In this document: positions 11,870 through 22,088 of the stretch, one piece after another
Layout of the letters: each line of letters opens with the position of its first letter
Position numbering within the stretch: position 1 is the stretch's first letter
Source of the DNA: Ectobius pallidus
Taxonomy: Eukaryota; Arthropoda; Insecta; Blattodea; Ectobiidae
DNA length: 64,000 nt
Reading direction: 5' to 3'
Assembly: GCA_964059195.1 (NCBI GenBank)
Contig: CAXKWD010000001.1
Span: 219,426,484-219,490,483 of the forward strand
The notes under the pieces: generated by a model
The model's input: the letters and a program-made list of their open reading frames with translations, nothing else
Told to the model about the DNA's origin: nothing
The model's database searches: none
Position numbers and translations under genes: made by a program

Positions 11870-12330
11870 TACGGTTCATAAACCGATTAGGTCCAAAATT
11901 AATAGGCTTCTTGCCATGGACGTTATAAATGTGTAAACCATGTTTCATGAAAATCCGATAAAGCATATTTGAGTTATGGGGCCTTTTGTTACATAATACC
12001 ATAAAAATGCACTAAATTGGTCATTATTCCGGTACCGGCCAACCGATTTGGTCCAATATGAACAGACGTCTTCCCATGGGCATTATAAATGTGTATACCA
12101 AGTTTCATGAAAATCCGATAAAGCGTATTTGAGTTATGGCTCTTTTAAATAAAAACATTAAATTGGATTTGACGCTGGTACCGGTGAACCGATTTGGTTC
12201 AATAACAATAGGGTTCTTCCCATGGACATTACAAATGTGTATACCAAGTTTCATGAAAATCCGATAAAGCGTATTTGAGTTAAGGCGCGTACAGACACAG
12301 GACAGACAGACAGACGGACAGACATTTTTC
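11870..12330 (+). repeat. Tandem repeat, 3 units of ~150-165 bp, ending in GACAGACAGACGGACAGAC
   Basis: Units start near 11872, 12038 and 12184. They share AACCGATT.GGTCC, CCCATGGAC.TTA.AAATGTG and TGAAAATCCGATAAAGC.TATTTGAGTTA. The array ends in a (GACA)n/GGACAGAC tract at 12298-12325. Similar GACAGACGG tails occur at 47336-47370 and 52416-52448, so the tail looks like a recurrent end of a dispersed repeat of unknown class. Confidence 0.7.
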
Positions 12331-13524
12331 TGTCCCCCACACACAATCTCATAAAGTACCATACTGGCACTTAATAAATTTCACCGAAGGCTGTCTGTTC
12401 CCCCTTAAGGGTTAAATCAGCACATAGGAGTTTTAGGGGCTCTTGAAATTAGAAACATAGGGAAAATTCAGAAAGCTAGCATGTAAGCATGATTAAGTGT
12501 ACAAACTATTCCTGTACAACACATGAGCTACAAATTTACAATTTTCCTCCATTAAGCTGTTAAAATGCAACTCCACTAAATCCCCTTTTTGCCTCTGCAT
12601 TCTAAATGGATAGCATAACACGTCTTTCTACTCTAAATCCCCTTTAATCACGGATACAACGCTGGAAAATGTTTTCCACTTTTTAGAAACAGCAAATGAT
12701 TGTTTGTTCTCCTCCCAGGTTCATCTTGCTACGGGGAGGACGAAAGGTAGAGGATAGAGAAATGCAAAACAAAATTATGAGTCGCGTTCTCTCCCTCGCT
12801 AGCTTGAGATACTTCTCCTCTTAACATTTTGCTACAGTAGAAAGGCATCAAGGAGGCAAAATTATAAGATCATATTTTTAATACGAACACGTTTATAAAA
12901 TGTTTGCCTTTGGTTGACATTGTAAAAACAGGATTTTCGGCAATAACAATATTACAGTGAACGCCGCTTAATGTAATCGCGGATAATGTTATCAGTCGCG
13001 TAATGTTATCACTTTTATGAAGTTCCGTAATGATTAATGTTGATACAGTACATTGAAAAAATCCTGTATATTGTGATCAATGATTCGGTTTATTTCATCA
13101 CATTTTCCTTTTTACGGCTTCATTTCCAAGTACTGTACGTCATTCTAATTTTTGTGTTTTGTTCCTTTTAAGCAAGAAAAAATGTTTCACTCCTCAGTTT
13201 AGCTGTTGCTTCTGATTTATGAAGATAACAGTGTTGACGTGCAGTGATGGCTACTGTAAAATGAAAAGACTTGAACAGACAGGCGTTAGATCTTTTGGTA
13301 AGAGGCGTTCACCACAAGTCAGTAACTTCCAAAAACAAGAGTACGAAATATTGGTTCAAAGGACTTCGAAGGGAAAACAGAAACAATTAAAAACTTTTTA
13401 ATTATTGCAAAAATAGTTGCATGAATTTTAATACTGTATTTTGAGTGGTTGATTGGTTCACAGTTGCGTATTATTTTATGGATAAATATTTTAAATTCTG
13501 TTTTGTAGTGTATTATCTTATATA
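12331..13524. other. Mostly unassigned; possible decayed pogo-like DNA transposon at 12955-13820
   Basis: CAGTGAACGCCGCTTAATGT at 12956 and the following ATAATGTTATCAGTCGCGTAATGTTATCA resemble pogo/Tigger-type termini. A related GTTATCAGTCGGTTAATATTATCAG occurs at 13789-13813. The small ORF at 13219-13401 (+) has a basic composition but no identifiable domain. Low certainty. Confidence 0.25.
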
Positions 13525-13690
13525 AGAGGGCTGTTTTTCTTTCAAGGTCCAATCGGTCGCGAAATGAAAACCACAGTGAAAATCAAAACTGTTTTATTTG
13601 GAACATTTAGGTACATCTTCTAACTACTTCTCTACATAGTCACTCTCCGATTGAGACATTTGTCGAAGCGTGGTGCAACTTTCAAATAAA
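13525..13690 (-). mobile_element. Mariner 3'-end fragment (minus)
   Basis: The minus strand reads a short FDKCLNRRV-like mariner C-terminus (near 13670-13640), then a stop and a short 3' UTR. It runs into a putative terminal repeat ending at about 13525 (complement of GAGGGCTGTTTTTCTTTCAA). The catalytic region is missing. Confidence 0.5.
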
Positions 13691-13837
13691 CTTACCCTCG
13701 TCATATAAGCTTGCCGCTAGCGTATTGAGAAGGGTTTTCACGATATTTTGGTTTTGAAATAACCTTCATTTAATTCCTTCGGCTACTGTTATCAGTCGGT
13801 TAATATTATCAGATTAGCTGCATTCCGAAGTGATCAC

Positions 13838-14569
13838 TAGACTATGAACTTTTAGGTCGCTAAAAGCTCTGTTTTAGGTACCTAAAATAGGCTATAAAAA
13901 TTGGATAATAGGTTATAAAAATCGTAAAATAGTCTCTTATAAAATCGTTAAGTTTCCAATTTTCTGAAATATCTCAATTGCAATGCAGAATATTATATTT
14001 ATTGAAGTCACCATTAATCAGTTATCATGGTAAAACACAGATATAGGCCTATGGTGCACAGAATTATGTAGACCTATTACTAGGGTCTGTATTACTACCA
14101 TAACAGTGAAAACCTAATCCCTGCGCCCAGAAGCTACGCACGCTAGCATATTCAATATCCCTCAGTGTTTCAGAGAACTAAGGTATTTTTTTTTAACTGG
14201 ATCTAGGAGTCGGGAGAAAAAAACTACATTTTCTTGGGAATTCCAAGGAATTTTTCTACTGAAGACGAAACATTCCTTAGGCTACTATTTAACCACGTCA
14301 CAAATGTGTCATGTACTGCACAATCCGAGCTGAAAATTTAGTACGAACTGAAAATGAATGCTAGAATTTACAACAAAAAATAACTTATTTTGAACTTTAG
14401 AGGAAACCAAGCAAAAAGGCAATATTAGGCTCTAACGTAAAAAGAGGCTGTTTTAGATCCTATAAAAGTATCAGTTTTAGGCATATTCACTTATGAAACG
14501 CATATACTAGTTTTCGTCCATATATCACTTAAAGATTAAAATAGGTTTTTACCTAAAATCCGAAGTCTA
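13838..14569. mobile_element. hAT-type element, family B, copy 1
   Basis: Perfect 8-bp palindromic target duplication GTGATCAC at 13830-13837 and 14570-14577. The ends are TAGACTATGAACTTTTAGG and CCTAAAATCCGAAGTCTA. The interior has TAGGC/TTTTAGGTACC motifs related to family A. No transposase ORF. Confidence 0.85.
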
Positions 14570-14577
14570 GTGATCAC

Positions 14578-15827
14578 AATAAGCGGCTCGCACTATATTT
14601 TAGACATCTGGTGATGTCTATAATCTCTATAACGTGCTAGCACTAATTTTTCACCTTAACGGGCTCAGCTGTAAAATGAAACTTTACACAGAAGGGAAGA
14701 GCTCTGTTACACAATGTTTGCGATTCAAAATAACGTAAATACTTTTTTGCACGACATAACTAATTAGGGGTACTTACGAATATTGTTGCCGTGGATCGTA
14801 ACTTGACATTCCCGCACGCAATGTGGTTGCTATGAAAACAAAATAAATCTCCGTGCGGTAAAAATTACAAAAAGCACAAGTGCCGTAAGTAAAATCATCA
14901 TAATACAAGCCTTTATGGAAGACCGAAACCAAGGCCCCCTAGTTTGTGGCGACTTGAACAGGACAAATATCAGGTTCCCATAACAACCAACACATGCGAA
15001 TCACTTTCTTAAATAAACATCTATCTTCAATAATGTATATATCGTACATAATATTTTCAGCTAATATCTCAATTAATATAATTAAATTGATATAAATAAT
15101 CGTCGTGCAAAAAATAGCATTCAATACTGTAAGCGCATTACCACTGCCTTCTATATCTTACAAGCCATGATGCTTGAAATCTGGCAACACAGGAGGTAGT
15201 CCTATCTGTGGTGGTCTGTGGGAAGCATTTGAATACGTTTTTATTGCAGATAATTTTCTTCATCACAAATACTGACTTTATTTAGGCCAAATCAGTAGGC
15301 CTATATTACATAGCCTATACTTGTGATGTGCATAATAACGTAACGCGCAGTGACTCCACATATCTGAAGGAATTCGTAGTATTCAGTGTCTCCTCATTGT
15401 ACGATATGATGTCGCGTTTTTTTCTTATTTATTGGTAATAACCTCACTTATCCTGTCAGGCCTAAGAGCTCTGTTATTTGACCCACAACAGAGTCATCTT
15501 TTATTAAGCTGCTACACTTCTCTGGGTCATTTTGTACTACCACTGAGCAAGTTGTCTCAGGTTTAATATAGTTAACCTAGAACACTGATATCTCTCTTCT
15601 TGTCATATGCACTTTGTGGAAGACTACGCCCATGGCTGCCACTGAAAAGAATAACTTTGCCTAATTCCTTGGGAACAGTCAGCTTTCCGTTATTTGCTGT
15701 CTAAAAGTCGTTCATTCGTTCATCCTTGGCTCCGGTGGTGAACTGTGTTGATTCGCCAGCACTTTTAAGGTTAAGGTTTGAATCCCGTTCATTACCTTCA
15801 CCAAACTGTAGGAAAACGCTGAATCGA
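14578..15827. other. No gene recognised
   Basis: A 1.25-kb stretch without a supported gene. A possible SINE-like B-box (GGTTTGAATCCCG at 15774-15786, +) follows a weak A-box. Too degraded to call. Confidence 0.4.
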
Positions 15828-16265
15828 TTACCTAGTAGTAATATTGGGAGGATAGGAGATTGCATTATACTGTAGGCCTACTACGATTTGGCGTCCGCCA
15901 CATTGAGATGAATTAGGCCTACTGTGAGCAGCTTGATATAAGTTCATACCAGTAAAAGTGACTCTATTTCTCTTCAATTCTTCTTTAATAGCAGCCAATT
16001 CTTCCTGAAGGACACTAATATCATACCGTGCCTCTCCCTTGTATTCGTTTGTAGATGGTAATAGCTTGGTGTTCTGTCGTAATAGCTGATAAACACAAAA
16101 ATCTTCTATGAAAAACTGTTCTCTTGTGTACTCAATTAGAGGTGACGGTGTATATAAATCTCTCATTATCTACACGGTTTTTACCTTCTCTATGCTCTCC
16201 AGTTGCTCTTCAGGTGTGTCCAGATGTTCTCTAAACCATAGGCAATGACTGGGATTACTTTAAGC
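15828..16265 (-). pseudogene. Degenerate reverse-transcriptase C-terminal-like fragment
   Basis: On the minus strand one frame reads EEQLESIEKVKTV, a stop, then IMRDLYTPSPLIEYTREQFF with a downstream coiled-coil-like VLQEELAAIKEELKRNR. Immediately upstream an overlapping frame reads VIPVIAYGLENIWTHL. Together this resembles the tail of a non-LTR reverse transcriptase (VLPV.TYG...W..L, then VK...R.L). The pieces are split by at least one frameshift and one stop. Family placement is tentative; the 112-codon open stretch has no other recognisable domain. Confidence 0.35.
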
Positions 16266-16990
16266 TGAAATATGCGATGATTCTGATGGAGTTCATTGCT
16301 TTATTTACGGCATGTTGATAGCCGATAGGACTACCAATGCGATGTTGCTAGATCTAACAGCATGGCTTGTAAGAAATAAAGAAGGCAGTGGCATTACGGA
16401 TCTCGGAAATTGAAAAAACTCGGCGCAAGCGCCTCGATTTTTCAAACTCCTTCCTCGATCCGTATGCACCGCTTACGGCACTTGTATCGCAATATACTGT
16501 ATCCTCAGCTACTGGAAACAAAGGTTGCATTCTGGATTCGCTTGGCATCTGTAATTAAAAGTAAAAAAAAAAAAAAAATAGACAACATTTTTCACTAATT
16601 TAATTTAAAATGCGGGTTTCCAAACAGTAAAGAGAAAAAAAACACACACACACAAATGTTCTCTGCTAAAGATAGTTTGACTTTTTCAACATCCACCCTT
16701 TGATCAAACATGTTTTGGCGTGGTTGTTATCAGCCAGTGACCTCATTCCTGGCGAAGTCCAAACAGAACATGTTGGATGCTACAAACAATCCCTTCACTC
16801 CCCCAGCGTGCAACGGAACGATCGGATTTTACGTTTGTTTCGTTTGTAACCAAACCCTTTCAATCTGACACAGTTGTTTTCAACGCCAAATGCCGGTGAT
16901 GCCTTCTTTCAGCTAATTCACCACCTCCGAAACAAACCTGTTACCATTTTCTCTTGTTTTATTATTATTATTATTATTATTATTTATTAT
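16266..16990. other. No gene recognised; (TTA)n at 16958-16990
   Basis: Contains an A-run (16563-16578), a short CA repeat and a TTATTA microsatellite. A 64-codon ORF on the minus strand (16354-16548) has no recognisable domain. Confidence 0.4.
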
Positions 16991-16994
16991 TTAT

Positions 16995-17165
16995 ATATAT
17001 ATATATATCACCATATATATATGCACCATCATCTTTAATCATCTTTGACCCATCAGTATAAATTTCAACTTCATGATCTTTACCGCAGACATTTTTGACA
17101 CAATAGTCTTGATAATAGGCCGGGTGTCCGGTCATAATGAAACTAGAGGCTTTTCCATTTGAATT
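16995..17165 (-). pseudogene. RNase H-domain fragment of a non-LTR retrotransposon (minus copy)
   Basis: The minus strand reads MTGHPAYYQDYCVKNV, then DHEVEIYTDGSKMIKDDGA. The IYTDGSK motif is the first strand of the RNase H fold carrying the first catalytic Asp, as in retrotransposons of the I/R1/Jockey type. It is cut off after about 50 codons. A matching inverted copy lies at 17825-18060. Confidence 0.65.
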
Positions 17166-17218
17166 TTGTGTAAAATATATATTTGAATTTAGTGTAAATA
17201 TATATAGATATATCTATA

Positions 17219-17804
17219 TCTATATATATAAAAGGCTTTGTCCTGACTGACAGGAATCAACGTAGAGCCCAAACTATAACAGGTAGAGACTTGGAATTTT
17301 GACAGTACCTTCGTTTCATAATGTAGGTGCTCACTAAGAAAGGATTTTGAAAAATTCTGATTTTAAATGCCAAAAATCAAGTGTTTTTGAGAATACTTAA
17401 TCCCTTTTTACACAGAATTATCGAATCCGAATCACATTTGACATTAAAACGTATCGTTGCCAGTGGGTTTCAGATGGCTTGGAATTAAATTAAATGGAAG
17501 TTTGACAATTACAGTTGGCTTTGTCTATTTTTGTCATACCTTGAAATAAAACTTTCGCGATCGCTTGAATGTTGTAAGCTCTAATATGGTCAAACATTGT
17601 TTTATTTGGACGAAACTCACTATACAGGGGTTTTCTGGACCAAGGAACTCGAATCTGAGGTCGCTTTTACCAGGCGACGCTATCTAATCGTGGTATGTAG
17701 TCCACGTGATTTAGGTGTTAATAAATATAATGATTTAACTATTATGCTCTTAATTTTTAATTTTTGAAATAATTATCGCGGGCGAAGTCGCGGGCACATG
17801 CTAG
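17219..17804 (+). mobile_element. Helitron (chimeric A-type 5' end, B-type 3' end)
   Basis: Starts TC-TATATATATAAAAGGCTTTG after an A. It ends with the near-hairpin CGCGG-GCGAAG-TCGCG (one mismatch) followed by GGCACATGCTAG and then T. TC...CTAG termini, a 3' hairpin and A|T insertion are diagnostic for Helitrons. The 5' 300 bp match the A family (20134, 45507). The 3' half matches the B family, including the ORF tail ETHYTGVFW...ESEVAFTRR at 17605-17766, which stops 35-40 bases before the end. Confidence 0.85.
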
Positions 17805-17824
17805 TATATATATATATATATACT

Positions 17825-18267
17825 GTATATATATTTTTACACAAAATTAAAATAGAAAAGCCTGTGCATTTCATTATGACCGGACACCCGGACTATTATC
17901 AAGACTATGGTGTCAAAAATGTCTGCGTTAAAGATCATGAAGTTGAAATTTATACTTATGGGTCAATGATCATTAAAGAAGATGGTGCAAACAAACGAAT
18001 GGCTGGGAGACATGGAGTATCCAGACAGCAATAATTGCTAGTCATTGAGTTTTTTCAAGAGACAAATCGAAGGAGCTGGAATTGCGGAACTAAAGAAGCA
18101 ATTTTTACAGAGGGCAGAAGAATGGAAGGGGAGATAAATCAGGGGAAAGTAGACATAAGGGAAGCGTTTAGATACACTGAAGAATTAAGAGATGAAACAA
18201 GACCCAGCGATAAGAGCTCTTATAGTCTCTTTCAAATATAATGGAGCAGCCATTAGGACCACAGAGA
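17825..18267 (+). pseudogene. RNase H-domain fragment of a non-LTR retrotransposon (plus copy)
   Basis: Reads MTGHPDYYQDYGVKNV, then DHEVEIYTYGSMIIKEDGA. The first catalytic Asp of RNase H (TDGS) is replaced by Tyr (TYGS). Downstream is a short unrelated open stretch (to about 18241). The segment is inverted relative to 16995-17165, with a Helitron between them. The original continuation resumes at 19157 after the insertion at 18284-19140. Confidence 0.6.
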
Positions 18268-18283
18268 TGTCCAGTGCTTGTGT

Positions 18284-19140
18284 TTTTTTTTATTTTTTTA
18301 TTTTTTTATTTTTATGATTTATTATCAGCATGCTCCATTACCTAGTAATATTACATGCATTATTTTTACATTATTCTACATTGATTGTTACCGTTAATAC
18401 ATTTTTGTTTGTTGTTGCAATTGTGAGTTGAATACAATATCATTTACACATATATATCTTGTTATTGATGTCTGCAGGATATTTTCAATGTTTAAATCTA
18501 ACTGTTCATAAGTTGATGGAATGTATATAACTTACTTGTAGAAGACCTTCATATGTCTGTTTATTAGCTGCTGATTTGTGACTGGCCAGGTGTCCCCTTT
18601 TCTGTGTACTTCCTTTATTAATTCTGATCTTTGTTCCTTGACATTGTGGCATTCATAAATGAGATGGTTGACTGTCTGATATGCTGTGTTGCATGGGCAG
18701 ATTGGACTTTCTTCAATATGAAACCTGTGTAAATATGATTTAGTTTTTCCATGTCCTGAAAGTATGGCTGTAAATTCCGGGCTACTTGGGAGTTTTATTC
18801 TCAATCTGTCTTTGACTGTTGGGAAGAAGGATTTAGTTGTTGCTCCTTTTGTTGTGCTGTTCCATTTATTCTGCCATTGGTTAAGCCCAGTTTCATATAT
18901 TTCTGTCCGGATTGTTGTTTTGGGAATTTTGTCATAGATGAATTCATTTCCACCCATAGACGCTTCTTTCGCCAATTTGTCGGCTAGTTCATTCCCGGCA
19001 ATGCCAATATGTGATTTGACCCAACCGAAGTGGACTTCCCATTGTTGTTGATGGAGGGTTTGGATTGTTTTCAGAATATTTTCTATAATAGAGTAATGTC
19101 TGCTGTTATTTTTAATAACGAACAATGTCGTTTTGCTGTC
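18284..19140 (-). mobile_element. 5'-truncated non-LTR retrotransposon insertion with 16-bp target duplication
   Basis: TGTCCAGTGCTTGTGT occurs at 18268-18283 and again at 19141-19156, exactly bracketing the insertion. On the minus strand the element ends in an A-rich tail (plus-strand T-run at 18283-18315). It begins in the middle of an RNase H domain, as expected for target-primed reverse transcription that stopped early. Length 857 bp. Confidence 0.9.
18532..19140 (-). pseudogene. RNase H domain and C-terminal tail of non-LTR retrotransposon ORF2
   Basis: The frame opens at the truncation point with W-TDSKTTLFVIKNN and runs to a stop at 18532. It includes the RNase H signature VHFGWVKSHIGIAGNELADK (last catalytic Asp in NELAD). 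A cysteine-containing tail SPICPC...TVNHLIYEC follows, resembling the terminal CCHC-like motif of I/Jockey-type elements. Its role in the full element would be removal of the RNA strand after cDNA synthesis. Endonuclease and RT domains are absent, so it cannot act alone. About 200 residues are open without a stop, implying a recent insertion. Confidence 0.85.
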
Positions 19141-19164
19141 TGTCCAGTGCTTGTGTGGAGAGCT

Positions 19165-19420
19165 CCAGAACTGAGGGGTCTATTAGCAAACCCAGCTATC
19201 TCCATTCTGAAAAAGATAGGTATGCTGACTTCTAATGAAATTTTAATTTGTTTCCTATTAAATATTTAGTGTATGTGTTACAAATCCTACTTCCCACATA
19301 AAAGAGGAACTCAGATTTACAACATATTCACTAAATATTTAATAGGAAATGAATTAAATTGTCATTAGAAGTTCAGAATGGAGATTGCCGGGTTTGCAAA
19401 TAGACCTCTCAACTGTTCTG
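19165..19420. repeat. Inverted repeat (~95-bp arms)
   Basis: The segment from about 19175 to 19268 (GGGTCTATTAGCAAACCC ... ATTAAATATTTAG) is repeated in reverse at 19333-19420 (CTAAATATTTAATAGGAAAT ... GGTTTGCAAATAGACC). Differences are few. The loop is about 60 bp. Confidence 0.75.
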
Positions 19421-19457
19421 TTTGTTCATTTCTCACTTTGGATTGGTTAGTTATAAC

Positions 19458-19908
19458 TAGGGGGCGGATTTCTATGACCTAAAAAATAGGAAATATGCAT
19501 GCATTTATGACCTAAAAAAAGATTAAAATATGACCAATAAAATTTAAATTATGACTTTACCACTTACACATTATGTATATTTTTTTAAAGTTTCATTACA
19601 ATTCATTTTATTAAAATATATTGTGTATTATTTAAAATATCTGTAAATTCTCAAAAAGTATGAGTATAATGCAAAATTTACAAAATATGATATGAAACTT
19701 CAAAATTTCTTCAATATGCACACAAATATGCCAAAAATATGACCTAAATATGCTTATTCATACTAAATATGCTACAATAGTTAAAAAATTTCCTAAATAT
19801 GCAGTTATATGCACAATAAAAGCCGTTCCATTTTCACCAGGATGCTTGGAATCGGGTTAAATAATGTAAAGGAGAAAAATATGACATGTCATAGAAATCA
19901 GTCCCTTA
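19458..19908. mobile_element. hAT-type nonautonomous element, family C, copy 2
   Basis: TAGGGGGCGGATTTCTATGA at the left, GAAATCAGTCCCTTA at the right. The 8-bp flanks GTTATAAC (19450-19457) and GTTTTAAC (19909-19916) agree at 7 of 8 positions. Confidence 0.8.
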
Positions 19909-20087
19909 GTTTTAACAAGTGGAACTTCAGAGTCGGTCGTGGCTTGGGGAACGTACAGAAGTTATTGTAAATGACTGGGAACAGGTGGATGTCCTGTGAT
20001 CGGGTATTTAGTTTTGTGTTGATATCGTTCGTTAAAATTTAGTTATGCCTAATCGTTTGGACGACCCTCGTATTTTCTAAATTAGAC

Positions 20088-20088
20088 G

Positions 20089-20122
<34 letters not shown>
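20088..20122 (+). repeat. (AG)n microsatellite
   Basis: Uninterrupted AG dinucleotides, followed by a TATATA stretch and the Helitron at 20134. Confidence 0.95.
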
Positions 20123-20125
<3 letters not shown>

Positions 20126-20133
20126 ATATATAT

Positions 20134-20943
20134 TCTCTATATATATAAAAGGCTTTGTCCTGACTGACTGAATGACTGAATGACAGGAATCAACGTACAG
20201 CCTAAACTATAACAGGTAGAGACTTGGAATTTTGACAGTACCTTCGTTTCATAATGTAGGTGCTCACTAAGAAAGGATTTTGAAAAATTCAGATTCTAAA
20301 TGCCAAAAATCAAATGTTTTTGAGAATACTTAATCCCTTCTTACACAGAATTATCGAATCCGAATCACATTTGACATTAAAACATATTGTTACCAGCGGG
20401 GTCTCAGATGGCCTTGGAAAAAGAATGAAAGTAGAATAAATTTGACAAATGAGAGAAACAAATGAGAGAACTATCAATATCCACGAAAATAATGCAGTCA
20501 CATAACTTTCTTTACCCTGGAAATAGAGAAAACAATACGAGGTAAGGTAATATGTTTTGGGAAGAGATGTATGAAAGTGATATTGTATTTCTGTTTAATT
20601 TCATTCCGAAAACGGTTTTATGGTAACATGACAGTGAGAAACAAAATTTTCAGCCACGATAATACAATTTTATGTTACCGGAATTTCGGTTTCTTCTTAT
20701 TAGAACCCCTCCCGGGCTTACTGTGTACTGTACAAGCGATGGGATGCAAAATTCTACATACAGCCATAAAAGCTATTTCAAACATTTTCTTAGGGGATAG
20801 TTTGAGTGTGATAAGTCGTTCTTTCTACTTCAAATTATAAATACCTATATAAGGACCTAGAATTTATAAATCTAAAGTCATTCATAAGTTAATTTCCAAT
20901 TACAAAATAAAAAACCCGGGCGACGCCGGGCCTTTTAAGCTAG
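20134..20943 (+). mobile_element. Helitron, family A (nonautonomous)
   Basis: Begins TTCTCTATATATATAAAAGG-CTTTGTCCTGACTGACTG. It ends with the hairpin CCCGG-GCGACG-CCGGG, then CCTTTTAAGCTAG followed by T. This is a textbook Helitron 3' terminus. The interior has no RepHel ORF. The sister copy at 45507-46339 is colinear over its whole length. Confidence 0.85.
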
Positions 20944-21329
20944 TATATATATATCAGAGTAAATCTTCAAGATATTGTCTTTGCTACTTCATAAGAGAGA
21001 AGTCCATTACACGAGAGAGAAAAGGAGAGACGCAAACTTAAGATGTCAAGGCCTTGCTTCAGACTTAGCCTAACTCCATTTGCAAGTTTATCGAAAAGGA
21101 GCGCATGCGCAGACTAAATTGCAAATTAATTGCGTTACAGACTTCCTCAAACTGAAACTCGATTCTCAGCTCTAGGAAATAACAAAGATATGATGCGGTT
21201 ATAATGCAGTTAGGAAAGGAGAGGTGAAAGGTGATTAGAAAACATTAATTTCACACCTTAGTTGGGATTATATAGGTCAAATCCTCTTTAGGAATGGTTG
21301 ATAAATTCTCTTTAGGAGCATACTTCTTT
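20944..21329. other. No gene recognised
   Basis: Short AT-rich spacer between the Helitron and a non-LTR fragment; nothing identifiable. Confidence 0.5.
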
Positions 21330-21720
21330 GTTTACTTACTTTGTTACTTACTCAATGGCAATAGACAATTCCTAAGCAAACTAAAGGAATATTATCTATT
21401 TTATGGAGCCCTAAGGTTCATTGCCGCGCTTACTTCAACCCTATTCTGTGCTAACTTCATCCAACCATCTCTCTTAAATCCTACTTCCCTTAAATATATC
21501 CTAATATTGTCCTCCCACCTACGTCTAGGTCTTCCAGGTGGTCTTTCCCCTTCGGGTCTCCCAGTCAATATTTTTGAGATGTGTCTTTCTTCCCCCTTGC
21601 GTGCAACATGTCCAGCCCATTTCATCCTCCGTGATTTAATTACCCTTACTATATCCGGTTACGAATACAGGTTATGAAGGTCATCGTTATGCAGTTTTCT
21701 CCAGTCCCCGTTTTCGTCTC
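21330..21720 (-). mobile_element. Non-LTR retrotransposon 3' end (GRPRRRWEDNI tail family), minus
   Basis: The minus frame 21625-21401 reads MKWAGHVARKGEERHISKIL, then RPEGERPPGRPRRRWEDNI and REVGFKRDGW. This is a conserved C-terminal tail of endonuclease-reverse transcriptases. The 3' boundary carries TTAC/TAAG tetramers near 21330-21350. Other copies: 42225, 52575, 54361 and 62825. Confidence 0.75.
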
Positions 21721-21884
21721 TTTTAGGAAAAATTATAAAATCTGCATGAAAATCATCATAGGCCTATTGACGTTCTCGGTATAAAAAGTCTTAAATCTTT
21801 ATAGAATTTGCTTTATCATCTCCTACTAAAGTGACAAAAACACATCCTATTTTCTTTAGTCTATATTCTAATCAGGAGATAGAC

Positions 21885-22045
21885 CATTAAGGGCAATCAG
21901 TCAAAGGAGAGAGGTTCCATCTGGCGCTGTGAAGTGAACTCTGACTTAGCTCAGTTGGTAGAGCAGTGGCACGGATAGCCAAAGGTCCTGGGTTCAAATC
22001 CCAGTGTCAGAGGAATTTTTCTCCTATAATATGTTCATTCTTGTA
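21885..22045 (+). mobile_element. tRNA-like SINE copy (plus)
   Basis: 21938-22011 folds as a cloverleaf. Acceptor TCTGACT pairs with TGTCAGA, D arm is GCTCAGTTGGTAGAGC, and T arm is CTGGG-TTCAAAT-CCCAG. Pol III A-box (TAGCTCAGTTGG) and B-box (GGTTCAAATCC) are intact. The anticodon loop ACGGATA lacks U33, and ~55 bp of upstream sequence plus the downstream GGAATTTTTCTCCTATAAT are shared with copies at 30690, 54960, 55190, 63475 and 63640. It is therefore a dispersed repeat, not a normal tRNA gene. Confidence 0.75.
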
Positions 22046-22088
22046 TGTTATTGTATTCGGAAGAAAGACTATGAGAAAAATAGTCTTA

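Noticed and set aside
12105..12362. 85-codon minus ORF with CPSVCLSCVC
   Set aside because: Cysteine-rich look arises from the GACAGACAGACGG tract; it lies in a tandem repeat.
21937..22012. Functional tRNA gene
   Set aside because: The cloverleaf is good, but the anticodon loop lacks U33 and the module sits in a repeat with conserved flanks found at several loci.
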